Part shown: piece by piece, positions 1-12,153 of the stretch
Position numbering within the stretch: position 1 is the first letter of the stretch
How the letters are laid out: each line of letters opens with the position of its first letter
Origin: Aquatica leii
Taxonomy: Eukaryota; Arthropoda; Insecta; Coleoptera; Lampyridae
Assembly: GCA_035610365.1 (NCBI GenBank)
Contig: CM069435.1
Location: 13,195,123 to 13,259,122 of the forward strand
Direction: 5' to 3'
Length of the DNA stretch: 64,000 bases
Position numbers and translations under genes: made by a program
Notes under the pieces: generated by a model
The model's database searches: none
The model's input: the letters and a program-made list of their open reading frames with translations, nothing else
Told to the model about the DNA's origin: nothing

Positions 1-1264
1 TACATCTAAATTTCTAAATTGCAACATAGGCAACTTCTACGTTCAATTCTTTTGACCTCTAAGCTCGGAAAAATTACACTTAAATCTTCACTGAATGCGT
101 GTAAATAAATAATAAAAATAAATAAAAAATAGTTGCATTATTGAATGTTTGAATGCTCTAAGTATTAGCAATGGTACTACTCTAATCAAAAATTAATTAT
201 TTTAAATTAAACATTAATAGTAAATAAAATATGCAATAATGTCCACACTTTTTGCATTAAAACAAATGAAACTTTCCTAGATATCCAATCTACAAAACTT
301 TGAGGCTCTTTACTACGTAATTACCAAAATCGGAAAAATAGTATTTCTAACGTATAATTAACAGTGACATTCAGTTCTCGGTAATTTAATTTTTTTTAAA
401 TTTAAAACCTCATTAAACTGGACAAATACGTTTTATACGAAGACCTTTACACGCATTTCAAATGATGTAAATGGAAATTCGAAACAAAATTAATTGCAGG
501 TAATTAAATATTCGAACGATAGTCTTGTACATATTTAACTAATTTAATTTAATTCCTATTGAGTTGATTGCAAGCTGCGGGGGATCGACGCGAGGTTTAT
601 TATCTAATTTGTTTTCTATTTAAACGTGGAGAAAACAAAGTCGTTAACGTTAAATTATCTTAATTATTTAATTTTTCACAGATTGACGCGTTCCAAGAAG
701 TAAGCCCTTGTTATTGTACTTTTTTTTAATTCACAAAGTCATAATCTACAAAATACAAGGATTTGTCTAATTATTATTTATATACTTTTTTTTGTTGTGT
801 TTTCATTTTCAATGTCAATGTGAGGTTTATAAAAACTATGCACTTATTAATTGTTATTATACGTATATGTTATTAAAGTACAGCACGACAACTGTATAGT
901 TTTGTTTACAATTGACTGGTTGTAGAATTGCGCACTATTAAAAACAATGTAAACAAGAAATTAAAAAAAAACAGTTGAAGCGGCAATTTCCGGACATTTA
1001 CTTTTCCAAAGCAATAATAAAATTTGTTTAACATAGTGGAGTCTAGTTGACATTGCTACAAAATTGATTTACACATTAAAGAATCACAATTTATGTGCTA
1101 TTTAAGAAAATAATAATAAATAAAAACAAATTTGAAAATATCAAATGTTGTCTATCCGTGCGTTTGCTCATACGATGATTTATTCAAAAATAAAACATAA
1201 AAATAAGCTGTTTTTATTGGTATCGCTAAAGCGTTTAATGCGATGATACAAGATCAGAAAAAAT
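1..1264. other. AT-rich intergenic DNA, no gene seen
   Basis: Very AT-rich sequence with frequent stops in all frames on both strands. I see no domain, splice-bounded exon, RNA gene or named repeat here. Confidence 0.6.
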
Positions 1265-1441
1265 AAAATGCACTAAAAAGCAAATATGTAATTATAATTT
1301 AATTTAGTTACAATTGAACAATGAAATTTTTATTTACATGAAATTAATTTTTGAAGTTTCAAAAAATAATTTCATGTAAATAAAAATTTCTTCAATTAAT
1401 TGTAAATAAATTAAATTATTTTTTACTTTTTAGTGCATTTT
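1265..1441. repeat. Foldback palindrome (MITE-like)
   Basis: The stretch starts with AAAATGCACTAAAAAG and ends with its reverse complement. The innermost 24 bases of each arm (1323-1346 and 1367-1390) are exact inverted copies around a loop of 20 bases. The outer arms match less well. No coding capacity. It may be a small foldback transposon or a decayed palindrome, and no target duplication was identified. Confidence 0.7.
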
Positions 1442-1642
1442 GTTTGATGGATTATCTAATTATTTTTCTCTTTTTAGTGATGCTAACAATAGTAGTTATA
1501 GTCACTGAAAACGTTAAAAAACATCGTTCAAAAGAATTTCATGTCGATGTAAATTTGAGAGTTTGATCATTTTCTCATGGATCTCATCTCAAAATAATCA
1601 AAATTGGTCAGCGTGACAAAGAATAATCGCTGAACATACATA

Positions 1643-1718
1643 AAAAAAATATTCCGACGAATTGAGAACCGCTTCTTTATCAACCGACGCGGTTCTCAAT
1701 TTGTCGGAATGTTTTTTC
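1643..1718. repeat. Long hairpin with about 30-bp arms
   Basis: The arm at 1643-1672 pairs with 1689-1718 around a 16-base loop. The core ATTCCGACGAATTGAGAACC is matched with one mismatch, and A-runs extend the arm outward. This is too long to be chance in such AT-rich DNA. It lies just upstream of retrotransposon copy A. Function unknown; a small MITE is the simplest reading. Confidence 0.7.
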
Positions 1719-1930
1719 TCATTTTTTCCAAGCGTCAAAAGAAAGATAAAAACGCTTCCCAAGATCCTGATTTTGTTCGGCCCCTCAATGTCAAAAAATA
1801 CTTCAACACTAAAATTCTGTACTTAAGTAAATTAGTTTCCACTCGCAAACATTTAGTTGGTCGACGTTCTGAAAAGGATGAAAATTATCAATAGAGTTTA
1901 AGGCATATTCCGCAAAACCTCTACTTCCCG

Positions 1931-2278
1931 ATGTTTCTAAAACAGATTAAAGACAGCAAACAAACAAAAAACGACTTTAATAAAAGTATCGCATCCTCAA
2001 AGAAAAGCATGCGACTAGACAAAGTGATTAAAACGAACAGGAATTCTATTAGAGTCGAATTTGAGTGGACCTATTTGACAAGGATTTTTACGGCCATTCT
2101 TGATAAAGCCGGTCTTGACAAATCCTTACCACGTGTTTCAATCTTCGACGATTCATCAAACCTCTCCTCCAAGCAGGCAAAGGAGGCTATCTTTTTACAA
2201 AATTTCGACGATGCCTCTGACAAAATTTTGCACCTTGCTAACGAACTAAAACTCCAATTTAGGTTTGACCCTTAGAAC
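1931..2278 (+). pseudogene. R1-clade copy A, ORF1 (Gag-like) middle part
   Basis: The translation aligns with ORF1 of copy B further downstream (8160-8460). Shared landmarks are RLDKV.KT, LSSKQAKEAI, QNFDDASD and the closing LHLANE block. It therefore represents the middle of the nucleic-acid-binding ORF1 of an R1-like non-LTR retrotransposon. The N-terminal part is missing or unrecognisable, and homology stops near 2280, where unrelated DNA begins. The frame is open for 114 codons but has no credible start of its own. It is dead as a gene. Confidence 0.75.
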
Positions 2279-2284
2279 ATGTTA

Positions 2285-3560
2285 CGTGCGAAATTTTCAT
2301 AACGTAGTACCCTGTATATCGACTTAAAATTAGATTCTGGTTTTGATGTCCTCTGCCGATCTTTTTGTTTACTAAGAGGTTGTGGAGCCATTTTGAAGCT
2401 GTCAACTACGTGAGACGGTCTGTGTCGTAAAATTTGACCTAATTCCTAAGATTCTAAGTGCATCCATTGTGATGAGTACGAATTTATAAGTCGATTACGA
2501 ATTTATTGTAATCTATTCGGCACAGGGTAAGATATTTTGCATCTGGTTTATTAGGATTCCTTTGTAATTTCTGTATTAATTTGATAGCCGTTTCGCCACG
2601 CTTTGATCACATGTTCGATTCAATAAAAGAACAATGAAGAATTAATACTATTGATAAATACCGTTGTCGAACGCTTAAGATTTTGGAAGGCATATTATCC
2701 ACAACGAAAACGATAAGCATTTACTTTGGAGATGTTATTTCTTATACACCAGTCGATTGCGTTACCACCCACCTGTTCGTAATTGCAAATAACAGCATTC
2801 GATACAACGGGTTTTTATATCTCATTTAATTTATTATTATTAACGATTTTGTACCTTCCTATCTTCGTGAGTTATTGTGTGACACGATTTGCTATTCAAT
2901 ATCTATTCTAGGCTACTACCGGGAAAAACGTTTTCTTCGCGCAAGTAGGTACTGGATTTTGGGTAAGTCTGTTTGATTATTTTTCTTCGTTGTCATAAAA
3001 GTCACTCACGGAACTTTGACTAATGTTAGTTTCCGTAATTACGTTTACTGTTACAATACCATTAAGGTAATTTCAATTATCATTTTGTGTGTATCGCATG
3101 CTGTGTACAAACAATATTTATTACGAAATTTTCTTCGCTATTTCGATGCAACTTAACCTATGCATTGTGTGTTGCCGATATTTCTGGCATTTATGAATTG
3201 AGAAATTAAACATACTCCTGTTAATCTTCTACGTTGCTAAATTAAAGTTTTTATACCTGTTAATTATACTTGTTAATCTTTCTAGTATTTACGAATTCAG
3301 AAATTAAATATACTCCTGTTAATCTTCTACGTTACGACATTAAAGTTGTTATACCTGTTAATCTCTTTTTTATGCTAACATACCTTTCTCTTTTAATTGT
3401 GGTTACCCAAACACCAGAGTAACAAAGATTATGAACCTAAAAATTCGTTACAAGTTTGGACCATCTGTCGTGATCGAGGCAGAAGTGTTAATTACGATTG
3501 ATCTGGCGCCCTAATTATAATTCCCTTGAACCTCCCCTATCTCCGACTGTGTGAGTTGGC
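2285..3560. other. Unidentified 1.3-kb DNA interrupting copy A
   Basis: Copy A ORF1 homology stops near 2280 and resumes near 3570, so about 1.3 kb of unrelated DNA separates two adjacent parts of one ORF. It has no long ORF and no domain I recognise. It contains a 98-bp tandem duplication near its right end. It may be a non-autonomous insertion, but no terminal repeats or target duplication could be fixed. Confidence 0.5.
3183..3378. repeat. 98-bp direct tandem duplication
   Basis: Two adjacent units share gaaattaaa.atactcctg, ttaatcttctacgtt and ttatacctgttaat with an offset of 98 bases and a few substitutions. It lies inside the unidentified DNA that splits copy A. Confidence 0.65.
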
Positions 3561-3569
3561 CGTGCAAGG

Positions 3570-3925
3570 TTCGTAAGACTTAAAGCTTGTAACAAACAAA
3601 GTCAATTTGCACTGGATTCTGAAAGTGCCTCAAGAAATCAAAAATTAATTTTGGCATCACGTCGCGTTTACGTTGCCTGGAATGCGTGTAGGGGCAATTA
3701 CCATATTTGCGTTACGCGTTGCTGCAATTGTCAAAAGTTTGGCCACCACTCCAGCGACTGTAAATAGGTCATACAGTGTGGTTATTAGGCTGAAAAGCAT
3801 GAAACTAGAAATGCTCTAACGCGGAGCAAAACTCTGGATACTCAAACTGTGTTTGTCTGGCTATAAAAGTGAAGTCAATACACACAAAGCCAACACCTGC
3901 TCTACGCCAAAATTTTAAGCACTGA
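3570..3925 (+). pseudogene. R1-clade copy A, ORF1 zinc-knuckle end
   Basis: Around 3718-3768 the translation gives a CCHC knuckle (C-N-C-Q-K-F-G-H-H-S-S-D-C in part), the same as the knuckle of copy B at 8587-8632. Downstream bases also match copy B up to the start of ORF2. In this family the knuckles bind the element's RNA. Frameshifts and stops are frequent, so only fragments translate. Confidence 0.7.
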
Positions 3926-3927
3926 TT

Positions 3928-6115
3928 ATGAACAATAAAGACACTCAGTTAACTTTGAGGTATGTGCAATTCGCGTGTTGCAACTTTCAAAGATATGAGT
4001 TTTTCCACCATCAACGACATTGGTATTCTACTGACCCAAGATCTATACGTGTTCAGTTTAAGTTTGCTGACGTGGCTGCACTCCTTCAACTTGAATTTTG
4101 CAACATCTTCTATGAGATATTACGGGGCTATTATTTTCAGTAGTTCGAATTTAATGAATAACTGCCCAGTAGTATTTATGATCACGATTGGAAACACTTC
4201 CTTGACCATCGTCAGCGTTTATTGACCGCCGAGTGAAGATGTACGCGTTCATCTTCAACATTTCAATAAAATGTTTAATGAACTATGAGACGTTCCTATA
4301 ACAATAACAAGTGACTTTAAATCGAAATCGCTGCTAGGGCAATGCGTGGAAAATCTCGTGGGTAAACGTGACTGTGTTGTCAACGAACCTCACCAAACTT
4401 TTACTTTCTTCAGCCATTTAGACTCGACAAATATCGACGTCACTTTGACGTCACCTTCTGTTGATAAAAAATTCATAAAATGGCGTGTTCTTCTAGAAGT
4501 TATTGAAAGTGTCCACCGACTGATACAGTTTCAGTTAACCGTCCTTCTCGCCTAGAACAAATCTCTAAAAGTATCCTTAATTAAAAGCACATAGACCGCT
4601 TAAACATGGCAATCGCAAGTTCTATACCTACTTATCTTCCAAGTGGTGCTTTATGCCACGATTCTAGATCTGTAGATGCCGTCATTGGTAAGTTGAACTA
4701 GTTAATCCTCGATTTTTGCCAAAATAGCTTGAAACGTACACTCATAAGGTCTAAAGCCGATGTACAGTGGTGAAGTCCTAAGTTAGACGGGTTAAAGCAA
4801 GTAGTGCGTTGTTTGTAAAAACACCACCAAAAGGCTCTTGCAGACTTAAAACATCCATAGCTTGCATCTTACCAGACCGCGCTTCACCGGTACAAACTGG
4901 CAGTGAAGACAGCTCTGTATAGCAAAGGTTCGTGAAAAGAAGCTTGATTACTAACCCGTAGAGGTTAGTTTACAGATTGTCCTCTCGTAAGTTCCTATCA
5001 ATTCAACCGTGCTCCAATAATCAAGATCCCGACAGATACAGTCTCAGAATGTCAGACTATTAAAACTATTGTTTGCTTTTTGTTTTCTGATGACGATCCG
5101 ACACAGACAACCAATGCTCAAATAAGATCAAGCACTAATTAATAAATAAAATCACAACAAGACTGGGTGGTCACTAACGACGATTTAACCGCGGTGGCTA
5201 GTAAAACTTCTAAGAACAAGTTTTCCAAACCTGACAGAATACATTGTAATGTCTTACGGACAATCTTTTTTTACGATGGTTCATTTGTTCAACTCATGCA
5301 TTAAATGTGACCATATTCTTACCAGCTGCAAAGCTGATAAACATCACTGTTCTCAAACCTGGGAAGAAAGATCTCTTAAACTCTAACTCGTAACGTCCGA
5401 TAACTTTGTTATCAAAACTTCGAACATGTACTTCTTATAAAAATTCATGACGACATTCCGTCACAAATTCTTTTCTATCCCAGTCAATATAACCTTTGTT
5501 TCAGGCAAAACGACGACTGACCAATGTACGACCGAACGTCTCCAAGCACAGACTTGCAATTTTCATTGACATATTTGGAGCGTTCAACAACGTATAGTTG
5601 TCCTTGATAATAGAAGCTCTCGTCGTTAAGAGAATCGAACAAGTTGATAACTTACTACTCGAACGTATCCCGTTCTGTATATGCCAAACGACTGACAAAG
5701 GGATGTTTACAAGACTCGGTCTTTGGACCGACCTTGTGAAATCTGGTCGGAAATCATTTGCTGAGTAAAGAACTACCAGCAGATTGCAAAATGTTTGCAT
5801 ACGCGGACATCACTATCCCGGTGTCCGCAATTTATAGACGATACTTAGAAGCAAAATCTAACACATACCCAGACATCGTTACAAACCGGGGTTTCAGCAA
5901 AAAATTGACGGTTTTAATGGATACGATTAAGTATCTGGTTTTTGGCTCTACTTTTAGACAAGATCCTTCACTGCGCTTTAACAACATTCCCGTCCGTAGG
6001 CTTTTCAAACTCAAGTACCTCGGATTTTTGCTAGACAAGTTGAGTTTTGTAAAACATTGGGCATTCGTGGTTGACAAATGCAAGAGTGTTTTTTGTGTCA
6101 CATCGAACGAAAACG
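3928..6115 (+). pseudogene. R1-clade copy A, ORF2 (endonuclease and reverse transcriptase)
   Basis: ORF2 of a non-LTR retrotransposon. The endonuclease start (D-T-Q-L-T-L-R, then a damaged LLTQEPYV block) lies at 3940-4230. A reverse-transcriptase block lies at 5500-6110, with F-A-Y-A-D (one D of the catalytic pair lost), K-Y-L-V-F-G-S and D-P-S-L-R. The same blocks occur in order in copy B. Stops and frameshifts break it into pieces of at most about 120 codons. Homology ends near 6110, where an antisense histone H1 pseudogene follows; the C-terminal part resumes near 6945. Confidence 0.75.
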
Positions 6116-6172
6116 TTTAGTGAACCTTTTTTTTCCACCAGCATCTACCATTCATCCGTGTCGATCGTCATA

Positions 6173-6870
6173 TTAATTTTCTTTGGGCGTTGCAGTTGCC
6201 GCTTTTCTTGCCGGTTTCGTTTTTTCCGGCTTGGGAACTATTGGTTTCTTCGTCGGCATCTTGTTGGTTTTGAGGTCACGGTGGTCAATTGTTGTGTCGA
6301 TTGCGGCGGTAGCTGGAACGGCGGCTATCGATTGTTGTTTTTTTGGAGACAAAGACTTTTTTTGCATTTTTTGTCAACGAGCACGGTCGCTTTTTTCGCG
6401 GCGGTTGACAACGGTTTGTTGGGCGAAGAGGGCGACGTCTTGACTCTCTTGGCGGCCGTACCTGTTGGTGAAGTCCTCTTTTTTTTACTGACCGCCATCT
6501 TTGAAGCAAATTTTAAAGAAGTCTTTTCACCGACCGACCGACCGCCCGCTGTTATCTTGAACGAACCGTTTGCTTCTTCACTTTTAGTTTAAACGCGCGC
6601 ACTGGACACCACGGCCGACTTGAAGTACTTTTTTTATAAACGTCGACATTTGCGTCTATCTTGTAGTTCGACGCGAGGTATTTCTTGATCGCTTACAACG
6701 ACAAACCGCCTCATTCCTTTAGATTCTTTATCGCGCTGTTAACCATCTCGGAGTTGAGTAGATTTCTTCTTAGCCTTTCTTTTTTTTTCTATTGCTGCGA
6801 CGGGGCGGTCGACGTAGGCTTTTTTTTAAGTTTCGTTACAATATGATCGTTAAAAAATGTTTAATTCACG
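6173..6870 (-). pseudogene. Histone H1 pseudogene
   Basis: Read on the minus strand, the globular (winged-helix) domain of linker histone H1 is clear: SEMVNSAIKNLKE at about 6753-6715, then AIKKYLASNYKIDANVD at about 6691-6641, then FKSAVVSSA near 6626. It is followed by a Lys/Ala/Pro-rich tail (KMPTKKPIVPKPEKTKPARK) ending at a stop at 6173. A Lys-rich N-terminal region extends to about 6870. At least two in-frame stops lie inside the globular domain and several frameshifts follow, so no H1 can be made. The local base composition is richer in G and C than the flanks. It sits antisense inside retrotransposon copy A. No poly(A) tract or target duplication was found, so retroposition is not proven. 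Plus-strand frames here are shadows. Confidence 0.8.
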
Positions 6871-6944
6871 ACCGCGTTAGGGCGTTCGCACGTACGTCGT
6901 CGATCTAAGAACGTCAACGTTTGTTTGTGCAAGAGCGTCTTGTA

Positions 6945-7400
6945 CTTGTTCTACAAATACTCACGTTTCAAATAGAGCATACAGAAAAAAACATTGCGAA
7001 AATCTTTAGCAGTGCAGTTATATCCATTCTCACTTTCGTACCAGTGATTTCAACAGGCTTACGTGGTCAGTGGCCTCCTTCCAGTTTCTATTCTTCATAA
7101 ATATCTTCGGGGTATATTGTTCCCGTAGATATCCTCTGTGTAATATCCAAGCATCTTCTTCTACATAAATTTACGGCATCAAAAATTTAGGCAATGCTGG
7201 TTCGTGCACATTCCTGGACTAGCACGTATCCACCGAAAATTTTCTGCCCTTTTCATCAGCCAAGCGTCACTTAAAGGGCGTAATCCCTACTCCCCCATCC
7301 CGGATATCCTAACCAAGTTAAAAATGTTTCACGTCCACGAACGAGAGGTAGTCCAGATCCTTTTTTTGCATGGCGGATTTTGTTATCATTTAAAATTCAT
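6945..7400 (+). pseudogene. R1-clade copy A, C-terminal part of ORF2
   Basis: Starting with ttgttctacaaatactcac, this region follows copy B from 10933 onward. It includes PIPDILT.L.M.HV..REVVQIL, equivalent to PDIFTWVRMPHVPGREAV in copy B. It ends near 7400, before the terminal zinc-binding motif, where the 5' end of copy B starts. Many stops. Confidence 0.7.
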
Positions 7401-7661
7401 GTGCCAAACTTCTACCAAGCAAGTTCGGGTGGTGTGGTGGGTCCATATCCTCTTCCTCTTCGCATATGTGCTTTAGACCCTTACCTCTACGAGGCTAAAG
7501 GTGGGCAACGACTCACAGGCTATAAGCCCAACCGTTTTCTGGCAATAAGATCCTGTGAACGGCTAAAAGGGTAATCAGGTATCAGTTGTTTCCCCAGCCG
7601 ACACTCCACGAGCGTCGCGCTGTCGCGCTCAACCTCCCCTACTCCTTCAGCCTCCTCCGCC

Positions 7662-8820
7662 ATGGAGGCTGAATCTGCTTCTACCAAGCATCGCCGTGAA
7701 GACGACGACGCTGATGTTATCTTAACTGAAACCTCTCCAGACAGCATCGAGGCATGTTTCGATGCAGATATCAATCGTCTTACTAAGGTAATCTCTGCCT
7801 GCAAGATTACCACTTTCCGTCAATCAGAAATGATTGACATAGTCAGCAGGCTTTAAGCGACTTTCAGAAAATCTTTGATCCACCGTCGCGTCTCGCAGCA
7901 AACTGCTGATATTGCTTCCGCTCTGGCTGATGTTCAAACAGCGTTGCAGTATGTAACAGCCAGGCTTTCCACAACCGAAGCTACACATCCTGCTCCGTTG
8001 TCCTATGCTCAAGCGGCCCGTACTAAACTAGTAGAAAAGATCAAAGTACCTTGCGGCAAATCCGTCGCTCCTGTTCCCAGGTCGACAGTTGTCATTATCC
8101 CCAAACCCGATTTTCCTGCTAAAACCGCTGACGAAACCAAGACGACCCTTATGAAAGTTTTGGATCTTCAGAAATATAGCCTAAGACTAGACCGTGTGAC
8201 TAAAACGGACATGAACCCGATCAGACTAGAATCTGAGAAATCAAATCTTACTAAGATACCTGCGGTCATCCTAGATCAAACCGGCCTTGTGACTAAGCCT
8301 CAAAGCAAATCGTTTCCTCGGATATCCATCCTAGGCGTTCCTAGGAACCTGTCCCCTGAGCAGGTGAAGGAGGCTATTGTCTCTCAAAACTTTCATGATG
8401 CCTCAGATCAGGTGCTTCATCTAGCAAATGAGCACTTAAAAGTTCTGTTTTGTTTCGGCCCTAGGGAAGGGGCAAACTACAATTGGATTCTTGAGGTTCA
8501 TTCTAAAGTTCGACGATACTTTTAAGCATCGCTTCGAGTGTACGTCGCCTGGAATGCTTGTCAGGTCAATGACCATATCCGGGTCACACGTTGTTTTAAC
8601 TGCCAAAAGTACGGCCATCACTCCAACGACTGTAAAAGCGACTTACAGTGCGGCCATTGTGCTAAAAAGCACTAAACAAAAACATGCCCAAACCCGGATC
8701 GAGACCCGACATGCGCTAACTGCGTTGGCTTTGGCCACATAGGAAACATCGTCAAGCATAAGGCGACCTCCAACACCTGCCCAGCGTACCTGAAAAGACT
8801 CGATGCCAAGATATCTAATA
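7662..8820 (+). pseudogene. R1-clade copy B, ORF1 (Gag-like, zinc knuckles)
   Basis: Starts at ATG 7662 (MEAESASTKHRREDDD). It is interrupted by a stop at 7854, continues at 7875-8525 and shifts frame into the zinc-knuckle region. There CFNCQKYGHHSNDC (8587-8632), a C-G-H-C-A-K-K-H block and C-A-N-C-V-G-F-G-H form the set of CCHC fingers usual for R1-clade ORF1. The protein would bind element RNA in the ribonucleoprotein particle. It ends just before ORF2. Damage: at least one stop and two frameshifts. Confidence 0.75.
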
Positions 8821-8826
8821 CCGACT

Positions 8827-11686
8827 ATGGAATCTGAAGACACTCAATTAACTTTGAGGTTTGCGCAAGTGAATCTTCGCAATTCACGTGTTGCGACTTT
8901 CGAAGCGATGAGTTTCTCCTCCGACAACGAAATTGACATTTTACTGACTCAAGAGCCATACGTGTTTAGTTCAGGTTCAGGGTACAAGCTCGCTGGTGCG
9001 GCTGTACCCTTCAACAGGATTGCCGCATCCTCTTCTATGCGGTATTACTCGGCTATTGTTTTCAATAGTTCGAAGCCCGTCGGAGTGGTGACACTCAGCC
9101 ATTTAACTAACGACTGCAATGCAGTAACTATGGTTACGGTTGGAAACACCTCCTTGGCAATCGTCGGCGTTTATTGGCCGCCGAGTGAGGATGTTCGTAT
9201 TCATCTCCAACACTTAGATAAAATTCTGGATGAACTAAGAGGTACTCCTATTATCATAGCAGGTGACTTCAACTCGTAATTGCCGCTTTGGCACTCCCCG
9301 GTGACCGACGAAGGAGGACGATGTGTGGGAAACCTCGTGGGTGAACACGACCTCTGTGTTGTTGATGAACCATTTCAACCTTTCACTTTCGCTAGCCATC
9401 TAGGTTCAACTAACATAGACGTTACACTAGCATCTCCCTGTTTACTCGGGAAAATATTAAACTGACGTAATAGAAAGTGACCACCGACTGATAGGGTCTG
9501 AATTAACCGTCAAGGCCCCTAACCACGTTCCGATTTCTAAAAGAATCCTTGATTATAAACGCATTGATCCCGTTCACCTAAATGAGGTTATCTCAAGTTC
9601 AATTCCTATTTATCTTCCACGTGATGCTTTGTGTCACGATCCTAAATCTGTAGACGCCTTCATTGATAAGTTGACCAGGATGATCCTCGACTCTTGTCAA
9701 AATGGCTTAAACAGCATACGCCTAAGATCTAGTTAGACAGGTTAAAGCGAGCGGTGCGTTGTTTACGAAAACACCACCAAAAAGCCCCTGCCGACGTAAA
9801 AACTCAATGGCTTGCTTCTTATAAGGCCGCGTTTCACCGGTACAAACTGGCAGTGAAAACAGCAAAATATAGCTCATGACACAGTTTTGTGGAAAAAAGC
9901 TTGACTAGGAGTCTCTGGGTGTTAGTTTACAGGTTATTCTCCCGTAAGTTGCTGTCGATCCAACCGTGCTCAAATGTTAAAGACGGCAACAGATACACTA
10001 TTTCAGAATTAGACACGATCAAAGTAATAGTTTCCACATTATTCCTCGACGACGATCCCTCGACGGACAATGCCTATCATGCCCAAATAAGATCCCGATC
10101 TCTTTTGCTAAGTAATTTCCGACAGGACTGGGTGGTCACTAGCGACGATTTAGCCGCGGTGGCTAGCAAAATTTCTAGAAACAAAGTTCTTGGACTTGAC
10201 AGAACTAATTACTATTCTCAAGCCCGAGAAGAAGGATCTCGCCAACCCCAACTCGTACCGTCCGATAACTTTGGTATCCGAACTAGGTAAACTTTTTGAA
10301 AGGACACTGCCTAACGTCTTATTTTATCCTAGTCAATATGGCTTTGTTCCTGGAAAAACGACGACTGACGCCGGCCGTCGATTAATGACAATTGTACAAT
10401 CGAACGTTTCCAAGTACAGACTAGTTATTTTCATAGACATTTCTAGAGCGTTCAACAATGTATGGTGGCCCTCTATAATCAAAGCTCTCGTCGTTAAGAG
10501 AGTACTTGCAGGCGCCACGCGCGTCATTCGTAGCTACTTCTCGAACAGATCGATAACTTATTCTGCGAACGTTTTACGTTCAACTTTTACGAAACGACTG
10601 ACGAAGGACTGTCCACAAGGCTCGGTTTTTAGGCCGACTTTGTGGAATTTGGTGGTAATCGATCTTCTAGACAAAGACTTACCAACAGATTGCCACATTT
10701 TCGCTTATGCGGATGACATAACCGTCACAGTGTCCGCAAATTCCAGACGAGACTTGAAGGTAAAATCTAACACGTGCCTAAATATTGTGACTAGCTGGGC
10801 TGGCAGCAATAAGCTAAGTATTTCTGCAGACAAGACTAAGTACATGGTTTTTGGCTCTACGCTAAGACGAGATCCTTCACTGCGCCTCAACGATACTCCT
10901 GTCCGTAGGGTCTTCGAAACCCAGTACCTTGCACTTGTTCTACAAATACTCACGGCTGAAATGGAATCTTCACAAAAAACATCTTGCAAATATCTTCGAC
11001 AATGCAGTCATTCTCATGCTCACCTATGGCCTAGACATTTGGCACCACAGACTTCGACATTCCCACGTGGCAGAAAACTAGCCTCGCTCCAATCCTTATT
11101 CCTGAGAACTATCCTAGGGGCGTATCGTACCGCTCCCGTCGATACCCTCTGTGTTATTTCTAAACATCCTCCCCTACATCTCCTATTGCAGGAAATCTAC
11201 TGCACCAAAGTTTTTCGCAAGACTGGCTCGTGCAGTTTTCTTTACCAGCACGTTTCAAACGACAATTTTCCGTCCTTTTCAGCGGCCAAGCGTCACTTAA
11301 AGGTATTGATTTTGGGTGAATGGCAGCGGCTGTGGGACACTTCCCATAAAAGGCGTGATGCCTATTCTCTTATCCCGGATATCTTTACCTGGGTCAGAAT
11401 GCCCCACGTCCCCGGACGAGAGGCCGTCTAAATCCTGTCCTCACACGGCTGATTTCGTTGTCACCTAAAGCGTATTAGCGTTTTGGATGACGACAGGTGT
11501 CCGTCGTGCGGCGTTCCTGACACTCCGGCGCATCGGATTCTAGCTTGTCGCGAATTCGATAAGGATCGGAGTCTCTTTTCAGCCATTGTTAGCCCATTTC
11601 CTGATTCCCCTCAGGCCATCCTCGCACTGGTGCCTGATGTTAACGTATATAGACCATTCGCAAAGAGAGACCAAAGTTTACAATAA
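8827..11686 (+). pseudogene. R1-clade copy B, ORF2 (endonuclease, reverse transcriptase)
   Basis: Begins at ATG 8827. The apurinic-type endonuclease covers 8850-9470, with LLTQEPYV, VGVYWPPSED, IIIAGDFNS and TNIDVTLASP visible; a stop falls after GDFNS. The reverse transcriptase is best preserved at 10190-11431, with FIDIS.AFNNVWWP, DCPQGSVFRP and the catalytic FAYADD at about 10700-10716. A C-terminal zinc motif, CPSCGVPDTPAHRILAC, is at 11490-11550. A deletion in the thumb region and frameshifts in the linker near 9470-10190 break the ORF. In life it nicks the target and primes reverse transcription. Confidence 0.8.
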
Positions 11687-12090
11687 GAATAAAGTTTTAT
11701 TTGGTAACGAATTTTGCATGGTTTTGTTTATTTTCTATAAGTACGCTATGGCAAAGTAGGTATTTAGTTTTTATTAACATTAATATCATGCATTTTATTT
11801 TAGAGTCATTTATTTCAGTATTTTTATTTTGAATAACCCTTTTAGTTTCTTTTTCGCCGTAGCTACTTAACTAATCTGCCTCTCTTAGTTCCTGCTCAAA
11901 ATTTTCTAAGTCTGTTTCTCACTTACTTGGTTTTATGCCTTAGAAACGAGGATAAGCCGAAAGGCAGGTGCCTCACTGAACCGCGTGCTATCAAAGCATG
12001 TACCGTTACCTTAGCCCATTCAAGTGAGTATTAACCAGACGTGTCCTTTAAATGAACATGTTCTTTTCTTACTTATCCTATTTTGTGGCG

Positions 12091-12153
12091 AACTTGTACC
12101 AAGCAAGTTCGGGTGGTTTGGTGGGTCCACATCCTCCTCCTCCACGCATATTT
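12091..12153 (+). repeat. 5' leader fragment of a third R1-clade copy
   Basis: About 60 bases beginning accaagcaagttcgggtggt match the 5' leader of copy B at 7407-7469 in the same orientation. It directly follows the 3' region of copy B. It fits a head-to-tail third copy reduced to its first bases. Confidence 0.65.

Larger units (their letters stand above)
7407..12080 (+). mobile_element. R1-clade non-LTR retrotransposon, copy B
   Basis: A 5' leader (7407-7661), ORF1 (7662-8820), ORF2 (8827-11686) and a 3' region with an AATAAAG signal at 11686 lie in the usual order. The endonuclease LTQEPYV block, the RT blocks (PGKTTTDA, FIDIS.AFNNVWWP, CPQGSVF.P, FAYADD) and the C-terminal CCHC motif are typical of the R1 clade. 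Members of this clade are often site-specific, but I see neither 28S rDNA nor TTAGG telomere repeats beside it. The 5' leader is repeated at 12091-12153, which suggests head-to-tail copies. The 3' boundary is approximate. Several frameshifts and stops make it non-functional. Confidence 0.8.

Noticed and set aside
6071..6592. 173-codon plus-strand frame
   Set aside because: It is the antisense shadow of the histone H1 pseudogene, and its composition reflects the Lys/Ala-rich tail read backwards.
7407..12080. Telomeric TRAS/SART-type element
   Set aside because: The RT is R1-clade, but no TTAGG repeats flank it.
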